Assembly: GCA_022606425.2 (NCBI GenBank)
Contig: JAHDVF020001252.1
Location: 1,054,001 to 1,118,000, forward strand
Origin: Lepidostoma basale
Taxonomy: Eukaryota; Arthropoda; Insecta; Trichoptera; Lepidostomatidae
Direction: 5' to 3'
DNA: 64,000 nt
Shown piece after piece: positions 49,801 to 60,300 of this stretch; position 1 is the stretch's first letter; each line of letters starts with the position of its first letter. A model generated the notes under the pieces. The model was not told where the DNA came from. It saw nothing but the letters and a program-made list of their open reading frames with translations, and did not search any database. Both the position numbers and the translations under genes were made by a program.

Positions 49801-51526
49801 ATTTTTTTTTTAATATTGTGGTCAAATCAGGATGTGTATAGATGCTAAATAGTCCTAACCATTTTTTTTAATTACATAGTATGTTAGTTGATGAGTTACT
49901 AAAACTATTTGTTGTAATAGGATGTGGTATGTATTAAAACTAATTGTTGTGGATGTGGTATTTATTATCTTATGTTTGACATTTCATAAATATTTGACAT
50001 AAATATCTACAAAATATATATACTTTTAATTCCTAGAACTTTGCGTAAACTCAATACCTAAATTCAAGGCTATAAATGCTTACTCTGTTTAACCTCGAAG
50101 TTTTAAATTAACTTAACATTAAAAAATTGGGATATTTGAGTTTATTACTTATTTTATAGATAGTATAGTAGTTTTAGCGTTGCTATTAACATTTGAAACA
50201 CATGAAAGCAATGAAAAGAGTGAGGTATCAAAAATAAAATAATTTGTTTATTTTTGACACCAAATATTAACAAAAATAATCTTTATGCATTTAAATTATT
50301 TCTTTTTGAAGTGAAATTCTATAGGCGCAGTAGAACAAATTAGCATGAATGTCACAAAAAGTGTAATCCCTGCAAACATTATTATTGTGCGTGTTACGGC
50401 CCGGAGTGCTCCTCTGAAAGAAGGTTAGGGAGGATTTAGGGTCTATGCTAAAGTTCTATTTTTTTTTTTCGATTTTTTCGATCTGCATTAATGGAAGATT
50501 AGTTATTGTTGCAATGTAGAATATTGTGAGAGCAGTCTTATTATTTTGAAAAGTAGGCTATTAGAAAAGAGGGGCAGTGCCGTTATGGTTGGAGATAGTA
50601 TCCTGCGTGAGACCATTTTGTGTGGCAGAGTATGTGGTGGTCTATCGGGGAGGAATTTTGGTATGGGGATCAATCGTTATTTATTTTTCAGATGTCTGTT
50701 GCTGTTTTACATCATTGTCAAGAAAAAATAAATAGATTTTCTTGAATTAAATTCCACGTAACCATTTTCTAATCCTCAAAATATATATAATAATTGTTAG
50801 CTTGTCCTATGAGCTGAGAAGCACGCATATTTGATTAGGGTTTTAATTAATATCTTTGTACCTTTCTTAAAAATAATCCAAATGTTATTACATTATTCAT
50901 CCCATTCTCACTGCTCTTTCTCATATATTGTTGTAGAGTTAACAATGTGGAAAATATCGACTTACCAGATATTTTGAGATTTTCCTCCCACTCTGACCAT
51001 TCCAAATGGGCAATCACCGTAGCCACAGACAAGGCCGAAAAGGAAGATGGTAATTGGATATGTGTGGGAGATATTAATAGAGCTGTGAGTAATTTGTTTC
51101 TCAATATTCTGCATCTATACTCGTATATTGATTGTTTCTGAATTTTGTGAAATGATTAGTTTGACAATTTAAAAATAGCTTAATTTATTGAGAAAAGTGT
51201 TGTAAAAATAAACTGTTTAGCTCAATTCAACTCTTATATTTCAATTGTCATTTTAAATATTATAATAATGATTTTTTCTTTTATCCCAGGCATCCCAGAA
51301 ACTTCGAGGAGGTGGAACAGTGTGTTTGGAGAACACTGATATATGGAACCACTACAGGGAGATGGTTAATGAAATTGAGCCTTGTAATAAACCTAGTACA
51401 ACTGATAAACGTAGTAAATCCAAAAAACCTGGTACAACCCAAAAACCTAGTACAACCCAAAAACCATCCAAAGGAATTGGCTCACACGTCATGTCCCACC
51501 TCAGGCAGATATTCTCACGTGACTAA
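40812..51526 (+). CDS. Deoxyribonuclease II (lysosomal acid DNase)
   Basis: DNase II cuts DNA at acid pH without metal ions, leaving 3'-phosphates; in animals it clears DNA of engulfed cells and microbes. Exons: 40812-40918, 41079-41253, 45504-45891, 47059-47287, 48584-48766, 50937-51084 and 51290-51526, all GT-AG and in phase, 488 aa. Residues 1-23 are a signal peptide. The mature start DCKDENNNSVEWYYLYKLPK is typical. Both catalytic HxK motifs are kept: GHTKGV (H197, K199) and DHSKWAI (H382, K384), along with WLVHSVPKFP. Family members are usually near 350-380 aa. The extra length comes from a Lys/Arg-rich, partly acidic insert at about 112-194 just before the first HxK motif, and from a repeat-bearing tail (about 440-488). 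Start chosen for the signal peptide and nearby TATA box. Introns are rich in LINE and SINE copies. Confidence 0.95.
41873..43015 (-). repeat. LINE family B, RT C-terminal half (subfamily B2)
   Basis: The minus-strand open frame 43013-42072 (313 codons) contains ASVRVNGDLTAWFDINKGVK, QGCVMSPWLFNLYMD, LLYADDAVLLADNEHEL (YADD box), EFVYLGSMF and KGSLRWFGHMERMNEERMV. One extra base near 42085 shifts the frame, and the tail continues in the frame 42088-41882. It ends in a GTTAnGTTA-type tail at 41870. Best-preserved retroelement ORF in the window; no endonuclease domain is present. Confidence 0.8.
43035..43440. repeat. Short LINE B scraps and P1 tail
   Basis: 43040-43135 is a minus-strand B 3' end (CCAGAGAGAATGGACCGCC). 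43310-43350 is a P1 outer arm (TTCTTGAACAATGATGTAAA). 43360-43430 is a plus-strand B tail ending in GTTAGTTAGTTAGTT. Confidence 0.55.
43667..43800 (+). repeat. Inverted repeat with hammerhead-like core
   Basis: Outer arms CTGTTATAAATATCACAAT and ATTGTGATATTTATAACAG surround CCTGACGA, stem TGC..GCA, AAAAC, AGCTGT. The GAAA box is changed to AAAA, so activity is unlikely. Confidence 0.5.
43825..43998 (+). repeat. Repeat shared with 52610-52690 and 39075-39170
   Basis: The 5' part TTTACAATGAACTTCTACCAA is also at 52630. The 3' part GATGAAGGTGTAAAACCTTC, ACTCAAAAGTGGAAGAAACAG is also at 39100 (inverted). Confidence 0.5.
44396..44510 (+). repeat. SINE S1 copy, 5'-truncated
   Basis: Begins at GAACGCTTGGCTCCTGATAC and continues through GGGTTCGAACC and TTCATAATAATGAGC. 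Confidence 0.6.
44938..45125. repeat. Foldback repeat P1 copy
   Basis: GAAAACATCAGTTTTCTAGA, GGGAATGACATGTTTTGCCC, then a TAATGATAATGATAATG expansion at the centre and TTTAATATGGAGTTTTACAT. Confidence 0.6.
46040..46265. repeat. Inverted repeat carrying a hammerhead-like core
   Basis: ACAAACATGTTTCGGGCCAC (46098-46117) and GTGGAACGAAACATGTTTGT (46170-46189) are inverted. On the minus strand at 46133-46090 the core reads CTGAGGA, extra A, stem GGGC/GCCC, GAAAC, ATGTT. The CACAACACAAAGTGATGGCG flank links it to the copies at 27877 and 63145. Confidence 0.6.
46295..46765 (+). repeat. LINE family B 3' fragment (B2)
   Basis: Plus strand encodes KMAVHNAVLVPTLMYGSEAW, then after a deletion LRRFGHMERMSEDRMAKMVY and RPKKTWHDQISQILN, ending in GTTAGTTAGTT. 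Confidence 0.65.
47556..47842 (-). repeat. LINE family C 3' fragment
   Basis: Near reverse complement of 1890-2190: GGTCATCTACCTTGGGGTTG and TCTTCTTTGCCTCCCCCACC read the family C tail on the minus strand. Confidence 0.6.
47990..48430 (+). repeat. LINE C-terminus and 3' UTR
   Basis: Plus strand encodes TSYAQRHFYYLGPKLYNIIN, HNYKKHVTTETLKKG, then a stop and a 3' UTR with GGTTACCCCAGTTGGGAGG. The same element is on the minus strand at 15350-15590. Confidence 0.6.
48785..49490 (-). repeat. LINE family C, RT C-terminal part
   Basis: Minus-strand frames 49459-49259 (MLEQVAKFRYLGVDL) and 49234-48851 (KTCIKPILTYSIETRADTTR, VAEMRTLRMIAGRTIRDRVR, RWGRQRRRYWNAHMQRMDP) end in a (GAA)n tail at 48797. 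It lies 19 bp after the DNase II exon that ends at 48766. Confidence 0.7.
51389..51469 (+). repeat. 18-bp tandem repeat in the DNase II coding tail
   Basis: Four 18-bp units (51389-51460) plus half a unit encode K-P-S-T-T-D, K-R-S-K-S-K, K-P-G-T-T-Q, K-P-S-T-T-Q, K-P-S. Unit length is a multiple of three, so copy changes keep frame. Confidence 0.8.
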
Positions 51527-53040
51527 TGTGTAGTTTTGGGTCCTTGTTTATTCAAAATGTGATCCATATTTTCTGTATAATCTTTAACTAGCATACTGTA
51601 ATAATTCTACATGATGATATCAGTATAGTGTACATTGGAATTAAATATGATATATACTAGACTCCATTTCTAAGTATTATTTGTGTAAGATGATGGATTT
51701 CTTTGTGTACACAAAATAAAAACATTTAAAATTAAAATATTTTATTTTCAGATTTAGTAAATTACAAAAAAATACAAATATTTTATTTAAAATACACATC
51801 TATGGTATACTCTTGTTTTACTTACAGGTGATATACATCTGCAGTATAACAAGTATTTTCTATGTGTTTTTATTTCCAGTAAAGATTTTTTCTAGAAATA
51901 TGTATCGGCAAATCTCAATATAAATAATCCTGTTGAAAATAGAAACACAAGTACAAAAACATGCATTATATTATATTATTAATAATAATTGTGAAGAAAT
52001 TTACAAAGCGTGTTTATATACAACGGTTTAAAAAAACTTCTCTCTATAAAGAAGAAAAAGTGTTAACAGACTTGCACCTCTTATTTTAAGAAATAAATTT
52101 TATGGCCATATTAAACTATAACTCCACACACCGAGAACCGGAGCGTGTTTTTAAATTATTTGTTGTTTCAAGGTTTATCAACTTTAGAACAAATTAACTC
52201 CTCTTTCAAACATTTACTTTATGTATATATTTTTATTTTTATTTTTATGAAACATATCCAAAGTATTTTTATTTGAATGTTTATAACATTATATGTAACA
52301 AATTAATAACTACTTGAGTATGTTATTTTTATAAACAAAACATTTTTTTTATTCGCAGCATTGCAAAAAAGAATCCAATAATAAAAGTTGCCATTTTATG
52401 TGAACTGGACTACTGTAACAAAAATAAAAATGTATTTCAAAAATATATTTAGTTTTATTTCACTTGTTCTCTTAGTGTCGAGCGGTTTCGACAGTTCGCT
52501 GCCATCTCTTAGGAAACACCATCTTTTGGATATCAGAAGATGTCAGCGAGCTGCTAAAACCGGTCAAAACTAAAAGGACAAATGGAATAGCATTAAATAT
52601 ATAATATTACAATGAAATTTTTATTTTCGTTATTTACAATGAACTTCTACCAATAAATTTCAATAAGCAACATAAAGTTTTTGAAAAAATATGTTATTCT
52701 ATTACAACATTTCACAAAAAGATAAACGTTAAGATTTTAAAATGGTTCTCAAGATAAACAATAATTTTTCCCCACTATTTCCGATGAGAAAATAAATTTT
52801 TTGATGACATTGTGAGTATGTCTTTTCAAATGAATATGTAAATATTAAATTAATATAACAATAATATAATATTATTGCAGTCAAAGAGTTTTTACAGAAT
52901 GATGTAAACATGACCATAGATATATTTCAATGAATGTAATCTACTCGTACATGATTATCTATGTGTCTTAAATGTCACAGTTAAGTACTAATGATTTAAT
53001 CAGCTTATTTTGAAAGCATCAAATTGACTGTTTGCCCGAT
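51527..53040. other. 3' region between convergent DNase II and SDR
   Basis: Contains AATAAAA at about 51714 (likely DNase II poly(A) signal). A decayed palindrome with AAAACCGGTC lies at 52470-52580, and the repeat segment at 52610-52690 is shared with 43825. Otherwise AT-rich with no gene seen. Confidence 0.45.
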
Positions 53041-53051
53041 ACAGGTCTACC

Positions 53052-53557
53052 AAGGTATATAGAATAAATATGGTAAGATATTCCGCGTTTTATTTTTGAC
53101 ATCTACTGCGCAGCTACGTCACGTGGAGACCCAAGCATTAGGTTGTGTAGTATGAGTTGAGTATATATTTATACATTGGGTATGGAATTTTTCTTTGTTT
53201 ATTTATTACGTCTAATTAAAAGAAGTTTTTGTAATTGTATTAAATAAATTATGACAAATCGTTTTCTTTATTTAAGTTATTGTTTTTTTTATTTTTCTTT
53301 TTTTAGAGTTAGCATCTTCAATGAGCTTTAAGTTCATTGTTCTTATTTTGAAAAACATTTTACATCGATAAAAAAGATTTTTAACTGGATATGGCAAATC
53401 AACTCCATTTGATTTAGCTTGTTTATAGTTATTTAGGTTTGTTTATAGTTTCGTTTCGATTTCGAGTTCACCACATGACGTCACTTGACAGCAAATTATT
53501 AGAAAGGGATAGCATGCTACGTGCGCAATATCTTACCATATTATTCTATATACCTTG
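53052..53557. mobile_element. MITE with 31-bp inverted ends and 10-bp target duplication
   Basis: Left end 53052-53082 (AAGGTATATAGAATAA..., then TATGGTAAGATATT) and right end 53527-53556 are inverted repeats differing by one base. Direct repeats CAGGTCTACC flank both sides (53042-53051 and 53558-53567). The length is 506 bp with no ORF. A 9-10 bp duplication is typical of Mutator-like transposons; the superfamily call is an inference. Confidence 0.75.
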
Positions 53558-53680
53558 CAGGTCTACCAACAATATACTAATGTAAATATTGTGCTACCTC
53601 TATTGTGAGGTATAAAAACTCTTTGATTGCAACTTAGTAAAAAATAATTCCCACAACAATCACGAATCGTTGTTCATGGC

Positions 53681-56600
53681 TTATGTTTTTAGTGACCTCA
53701 GGGAGGGGATTCTCCTGAACCAGGATTCCTGCTTGTTGCTGAGTTCATAGGAGTTGTGTGGGTTTAGGATGGAGAGAGCCTCATCAATGGTCTTCAGGGC
53801 CGAGGGAAACAGAACGCTGGTGGTGTATTCTGTAGTTTCCGAAATAGGCACAGAGCACTCGGAAGATGCAGAAGAGGAAGGAGTATCAGGCCTGAAATAA
53901 CATAAATTTAATTGTAAATTGCATGCTTTTATTGCGGTTTCATTATTTTAACCCAAATTTATATAAACACATGCTAACTTTAAACCTTTACATATCATTA
54001 TTTTAATTCACATATTTAATATTCATAATATTTCCAGAGGTTTTATTTTATTTTATAGGAGTGACATGTTTCCCTTTGTTAGGGCATTATCAAATGTGAC
54101 AGTACGGTGAAACATGTCACTCCCAAAAAATATAATCAATATTTTAGAAAACCGAGGTTTACATCATATTAAATATTTCAAATGAAGTTTATATCACTGT
54201 TCAAGAACACTAAATAATTCAAGTATTACGGAGGAATTGAGTGCTTTCAAATATTTATTGCTCTATTAATTAATATGCATATACGAGTATATTAACTATG
54301 ATGACCTTCGTGGCAGAGTGGCAAGAGATATGACTGCCACACTAAAGGTCCCAGGTTCGATTCCCGGCGATGGCAATGTAATTGTCACACTGTCTTTGGT
54401 ATGGTGTAGAATTCACATGACAAAAAATGGCGATAGATTAGCTACCTATCGCATATCATTAGAATCAATAATTATAAATAGCTAAAAAACAAATTGTATC
54501 CAGTAATTGGGTTCAAACAACCTGTTGTGTACAAAAATAAAAATTCAGTAAGAAAAAAATAAAATACATTGTATATGAAGTGCAAGAATCTTATTAAATT
54601 GATTAAACTATACATTGAATTCAACTAAATAATAAAAATAATTTAATTGTGATGTCAAAATTCTGTAACATGAAAAATTATTAAGCATTTAGAAAAATGA
54701 TTAATCTGCATTTGTAATGCTTTCACAGTACAAGTTTTAAGATGTTATCAGCTATTACAACGTTAAAGTATAAAAATGTTGTTTATTTAACATGCACATA
54801 TGTATACTATTAATATTTCCACATGTTGTCTATGCTACTAACCTGCTGCCTGTTTCTTTGGGTGCGGAGAAGAGGTTGTGCGTCGAGATGCCAACTGGCT
54901 GCAGAGTGACCACCTTGATACCATATGGTTTGAGCTCCATGCGCAGAGCCTGGCTGGCGCCCTCCACGGCCCAGCGTGTTGCCGCATAGCACACTTGTTG
55001 TTCCCCTGCATCTGAAGACGAGCCTAGGACCATTCCATTGATTTAGTTATTAACCCTTTAGTTTCCAAAATCCGATATATCGACTTTCGATACACTAACG
55101 GGATATTCTAGATCCGACGGATCGAAGCCATTATTTATAAAAGTATCGAATATGTTTTAGACAGAGTGAGAGGGAGTGACTCAATGGTACATATTTTTTA
55201 AAGTTTGTATATATTTTTAATTAATTAAAACTGAATGATTCGAACGAGGAAAGGAAAACCCCGACAGAAAACCAAGGCAGGTTGCAAACCTATCAGGAAT
55301 CTTGAGAACGAGAAGTTAATCACCTCTCTTCTTGAAAGCTTAAATGATTACGAAACCAAAAGAAAGAAAAGTTCAACTTATCAGTCCAACTGAAAAACTG
55401 ACCAAACAATCAAAATATTCGGTGGACCAGGGAGAGTGTCGAAGAATTCTGGAGGAGGCCGGGTGCATGGTGGGCTGTTGGCACCATTGATGATGATATA
55501 TTTTTAATAAAATATTCATATTTAGAATTAAAGACCATTAATTAATTAAAAGTTTTATCAAATATATTGTTCTATTATAGTTAATGACACCATGGGGTAA
55601 AGGGAATAGTAGAGAACCAGCCACCAAAGATCTAACATCCATCGGTTTTGTATAGATCACATAAATTTACTAAACAATATACATTGTGTGAGGACTTGGC
55701 TGTGTAAGAATGGTAGCCGTTTTCTGTGCACTTTTCTTTTTACATTGTGCATACGAAACTACAGTAGTAAGTTTATAAATGGCTCTCAACCCTGAAGTAC
55801 ATAAACACCTGCACATCTAAAATGGGCTGACAAAATGTCAAAATAGATTTATTTTTACTTTATTTTAATAATGATACATATTTATTTATTGTAGGGTAAC
55901 ATACAGTGATTGTTAATACAAATGAACAAACTAACAGTTAAATAAAGACATAGAAGGTTACCCGAAGCTGTTATAGGAAGCAGCAGTGCCCCTGCGTCAG
56001 CTACGCTCAAACAATCCCCATGCCCGCCCCCCATCCACGCAGGAATTACATTAGCTGGAGAATGCACCATTCCAAATAAAAAAGCAAAAGGGCACCTAGG
56101 CCACATTTAATCCAGTTTAATTTCAATTCACTTCTATGTCCCAATCTAACAAAACAAAGCAAAATATGGTTTCCTCTGGTTTCCCTTCAATACGAATTAA
56201 TCTTTCGCATTTTACTATAGATTTCCGTGGAGGGGAGCACTCAAATGATACATATTGTTTATAAATTATATAATACATTATAATTTTATATTATTTTCTC
56301 TAAAATCGGGGCATTCCTGGCATAGTAATCCTAAAAGATCAACCGGCAACCAGAGAGAAGAGTTAAAAAACGAATTCATTCAAATAAAATAGAATCACTC
56401 AGACCATTTGATTTCAACAAAATACATACAATGTTAGCAAAAAAACATAATTCAATCTGAATTAATGTGAAGTATTAAGTTTACCGATGTTGATGAACCT
56501 GCCCTTGGCATTAGTGAGAAGGGGCAGGAAAGTCCGTGCGGCCTTGAGAACTCCAAGCACGTTGGTGCGAAGCATGGCCTCCCACTGCGCGGGCTCCTGC

Positions 56601-58819
56601 TGCTGCAGCCGCCCCACGTGCACCACCCCCGCCGTGTTCACGATGGCCCAGAGACCTTTTTAATTAATGAAAAATGTAATGCACTAATATATGTAACCCA
56701 ATATTGTTCTTCCCGAGACATGCTAAATATTATATATATATTATATATTTTTTGATAAATAACCTTATGATCACTTAATTATTTCATATTTATGAATTCC
56801 ATATCTTAAAAGAAGAATGAATACTCAGTGATTTTATGACAAATATATTTTAAAGCATCTCAAAAAAAGTACTCACAATCAGTATACGCAAAGCAAAATA
56901 AGCAGGGGTAGTCAGAGAGAATGGACCACCACACTACTCTATCCTGACCCACCTCTCTAGCTTCCTACACATCCATACAACGATTCAAACACGCACATCG
57001 ATTCTTCCGACTTCTAACATAACTAACCTTTAAAATTTTATTAATTTGGTCATGCCATGTTTTCCTCATTCTACCTCGCCTCTGTACTCCATTTACATCA
57101 TTAACGTATACATTCTTAACCATTCTTCTCCATCCATGCGCTCCATATGTCCAAACCAACGCAGTGATCTTTTTATAATTTTGTTCATAATACCTTCTTC
57201 CGTTCGACATTCCTTATTTATTAGCATTTGAGATTCTGTCACACATCGTTCTGCCACACATACTTCTTAGGGACCTCATCTCTACTGCATTTTTTTAAAC
57301 AATCATTTATTAATTGTCATGATATTTTATTTGAGAAAATTTCATTTCTTATCTAAAATTACAGTTGGTTTGAAGCTTTTACAAAGCACTGTCTGTTTTT
57401 ATTATTATGTAAATCATTGTTACACAATACAGATTTTAATATGCTACATACATTGTGTATTTAAGAGATGAAACCATTTAGGGGCCTTCCAACAAGACTA
57501 GCTTGCCATTGACATGAAGAAAATTATTGTATTGCATACTTGTGTGAAATATTATTCTCCATATCCATTTTGTTTAAATATATAATTCGCAAAAGGTTAA
57601 AAATTACATTTAGGTTTACAAAAATGTGCACTGCCCGGGAATCGAACCCGGGTCGCAAGAATGGGAATCTTGCATGATACCACTACACCAGCAGTGCTAC
57701 GTGGCAGATTGCCAATTCTACTATAAATAACGTGAATTTAATGTTTCTTAAACGAATTTTAGCATCATAATGGTGTGATTAATAACATAAAAAAGTCATA
57801 CGAAAAATAAATAACTACTCGATAAATAAAATCGGATGTTTACATATATATTTTCAGGAATGATAATTTTATTTAAATATCGATTAAAATTCAGGAACAT
57901 GAACGGCAAAAGGGATGGTATACTCGTCAGAAAATATCGAAAAAAAATATATATAAATATAACAAAAATAAACAATATACGCAAACGACAAAATTTTTAG
58001 ATATTAAATATATTTCGTGTATTTTTGGATTTCAAAAATATGTTTATGTTATAATACATAAAAAATAGAAATAAGTACCGTTTTCTCCAGCAGGAAGACG
58101 TGAAGTGAGAGTTTGAGCCGCTTCGTGCAGTATATCCTCTCTGGTGACGTCTAGAGCTAGTGGAATGAGTTGCCCCCTAGGCCCTCTTGTTCCTTCGGCC
58201 ACGTCTTCCACCATCAATTCTTCCTCCGATCTCCTAGAGGACCAGCCCTTCGCCAGCCTCCACGAGAGAGATTCTTCACCAGATCTCATGCCCGCGAATA
58301 CTCGATAGCCACGCTCAGCAAGATGAATAGCGATCTGGAAAATTTTGTAATTTCACAATGAAGTGTACAAAATTAACAGTATTCAACAATTCTATAAAAA
58401 CAATAAAACATGGACTTGCGAAATCGGTATTTTAAATCAGAAGTCCCACCACTAAATAAAAATACGCTGTGAAAGGGCGATTTGACAACGCAGCAAGCTT
58501 ATTAAGCTTTTTCATAGATGGCGTTAACTAATTCGCGTAGTTAAGGAACTGGACAGGGGACAAGGATTAAAACATTTAACTATTTTTTTAAAACAAATAA
58601 GAATGGAAATTCCTAATCTTGAAATAAAATAAAAATTACCTGTAGTCCTAATGCGGTATCAGCTGAGGTGACTAGCACAGATTTGGTTTGTCCCGAATGC
58701 GGGCCACGGGAAGAGCCCCCTGATCGGACTTTGCACAATAAATACAGAAGGAGGGCCCCCGCGATGGAGCAGAGAGCTACCAACTGCAGGGCGAGCATAA
58801 GCCCCGTTGAAGCATCCAT
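53681..58819 (-). CDS. Membrane-anchored short-chain dehydrogenase-like protein
   Basis: Member of the SDR superfamily, nearest to the retinol/hydroxysteroid/hydroxybutyrate dehydrogenase-like (SDR9C-type) group. Exons: 58819-58640, 58334-58079, 56655-56485, 55023-54843 and 53891-53681, GT-AG and in phase, 332 aa. A hydrophobic N-terminal segment (about 7-30) should anchor it in a membrane. The Rossmann fold is recognisable (ALDVTRED, LWAIVNTAG, TNVLGVLKAARTFLPLL). Key residues differ from active SDRs. The TGxxxGxG dinucleotide-binding loop is T51-S-A-D-T-A-L-G, losing two glycines. NNAG is NTAG. The YxxxK active site is Y215-A-A-T-R219, with Arg in place of Lys. The frame is intact, so this looks like a conserved divergent paralogue or pseudoenzyme rather than a decayed gene. 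A tRNA gene lies in the second intron on the same strand. Substrate unknown. Confidence 0.9.
54030..54215. repeat. Foldback repeat P1, both arms
   Basis: TATAGGAGTGACATGTTTCC and GAAACATGTCACTCCCAA meet around GGGCATTATCAAATG, followed by ATTTCAAATGAAGTTTATATC. Confidence 0.6.
54300..54545 (+). repeat. SINE S2 copy
   Basis: TTCGTGGCAGAGTGGCAAGA, B box CAGGTTCGATTCCCGG, TTGTCACACTGTCTTTGG, GTAATTGGGTTCAAACAACC. The conserved ending and flanking decay argue for a SINE, not a tRNA gene. Confidence 0.7.
55230..55510 (+). repeat. Possible LINE 3' fragment
   Basis: A decayed coding-like stretch ends FWRRPGAWWAVGTIDDD, a motif common at insect LINE ORF2 ends. It lies in an SDR intron. The rest of that intron (55040-56480) has no other recognisable feature. 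Confidence 0.4.
56895..57295 (-). repeat. LINE family B 3' fragment (B1)
   Basis: The minus-strand frame encodes RRMVKNVYVNDVNGVQRRGR, RKTWHDQINKILKV, and before it the MRSLRSMCGRTMCDRISNA type. It lacks the (TTAG)n end. Confidence 0.65.
57627..57697 (-). tRNA. tRNA-Gly (anticodon CCC)
   Basis: 71 nt on the minus strand. The acceptor stem GCACTGC/GCAGTGC pairs fully, with discriminator A. The D-arm region is GTGTAGTGGTATCA. The anticodon stem is CAAGA/TCTTG with loop TTCCCAT, so the anticodon is CCC. The T arm is CCGGG/TTCGATT/CCCGG. A Pol III terminator TTTTT follows directly (57624-57620). The body matches the conserved animal tRNA-Gly(CCC), with compensatory acceptor changes. It sits in the second intron of the SDR gene, same strand. 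Confidence 0.95.
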
Positions 58820-59795
58820 TTTGTGAGGTATTCCAGATTCAAATCATCAAACGGGGCGGCACATCGGCCGGGTGCCGAGAGATGGCAGCGCTTTCTGGAA
58901 AAAAGATATTCAGATTAATAAAAAACTTCAAGTTAATATTAAATTAACGACAATCATATTTGCACTCTGTGTCAGACATTTATAAATTGGTAGATCTATT
59001 AAAATCCTTATTTTGCTCCTTTCCCATCGTTAATATTATATGCTTTTTTTAGAGTAGAGTATTTTTTAATAGTGCTTCATTGAACGTCAAAGAATGTCCC
59101 TACATTATTTTCAAATGAGTGATTTATCTGCTTCGCTGATCTTCTTCGCAGGAATTTGGCATTGAACTAGAAACTTCAAATGCTTCTCACAATATTTACA
59201 ACGTGACAAATTGATTGTGTTGTTTTTCAGTTACAAACTTTAAACTGAAGGTTGAACAGATCCTATTTATGCGGCGTGATTATTCGCAATGAGGTAGTTA
59301 CATTTTTAAAACGCTTTGCGAGATGTTGAATAAAAGTGATAAAAATATATGATGCTATAGCGACTGTAAAGATTTAGTTAAGCGTGCTTTACCGCGTCAA
59401 CGAACGTATAAAATGTTAGCGCGTTGTACTAATTGTAAGTTGTGGTAAAAACGAGGCTTTTGATTGTCATGTCATTATCTCACATTGTTCGTGAACTTCG
59501 CTGTCGGTTTAAACAAAAAGCACTTAGCTAAAGGTTAAGCTTGGTTAATGCGCGTGTACAGCACGCTATGTAGGTACAACGTAATTTATTGTTGTTACAA
59601 ACCTATTTTATTTATACATTCTAAGAACCTTTATATTTATTTATTTACTCTCACACTATAAAGCATATAGTGGAAAGTATAATGAATCAGATTATATTAT
59701 ACTTAAATAACAAATACAATTAAAAAATGAGTGTGTGTGTGTGTGTGAAGAATTTTGACGTTACTTACAAATAATGTGACATAATTAATTTATTC
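58820..59795. other. Upstream region of the SDR gene
   Basis: Holds the SDR promoter and 5' UTR. I recognise no gene. A (GT)n run of about 16 bp lies at 59732-59748. Confidence 0.4.
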
Positions 59796-59799
59796 AATA

Positions 59800-60300
59800 C
59801 TAGCTGACCCGGCGAACTTCAAACCGCCTCAGAATCAATAAATGTTGTGTTAACTTATTAGCTTAACTAAATTCAGTTATTTGTTAAGTTAAAATTAATT
59901 CAGTTCAATAAATGTGCAAAAATCACAATGAAAATTACATTGAAATGAATGTAATTCACGTGGCGGCAGCAAGGGATTTGCTTTATTGAAGCGAATCGAA
60001 ATGATTCGCGAATTATTGTTGCACTACTTTCTGTTAAACTATTATATTTGCTGGATGGGTTGCACTCGGGTCGATTACCTTCATTGGAGCACCTTGTGAA
60101 TAAATTAATTATGTCACATTTTTCGTTTTGTTGTCAGGTGCGAGAACGAACAAAGCGGATGGTTTGCGGACACGTAATACTACGTACAATGGTCCATGAG
60201 AGAAACATTCATTTTCTAGATTCAGGCCACAAACACCCAAAGATTGGCCTTGTGATTTGTTGATCGTCATGGCGAATAACACATAGCGCCACAGAGCCGA
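59800..60300 (-). mobile_element. Helitron remnant: 3' terminus and helicase tail
   Basis: The minus strand at 60300-60109 encodes FAMTINKSQGQSLGVCGLNL, then ENECFSHGPLYVV, KPSALFVLAPDNKTKNV and a stop, the C-terminal motifs of the Helitron Pif1-type helicase. The element's 3' end is CTAG at 59803-59800, followed by T, preceded by the short GGCG...CGCC hairpin and CCGGGTCAG. The upstream helicase and Rep domains are not seen. Confidence 0.7.

Noticed and set aside
55050..55075. TTAACCCTTTAG as a second piggyBac-like end
   Set aside because: I could not find a matching inverted end with TTAA downstream.
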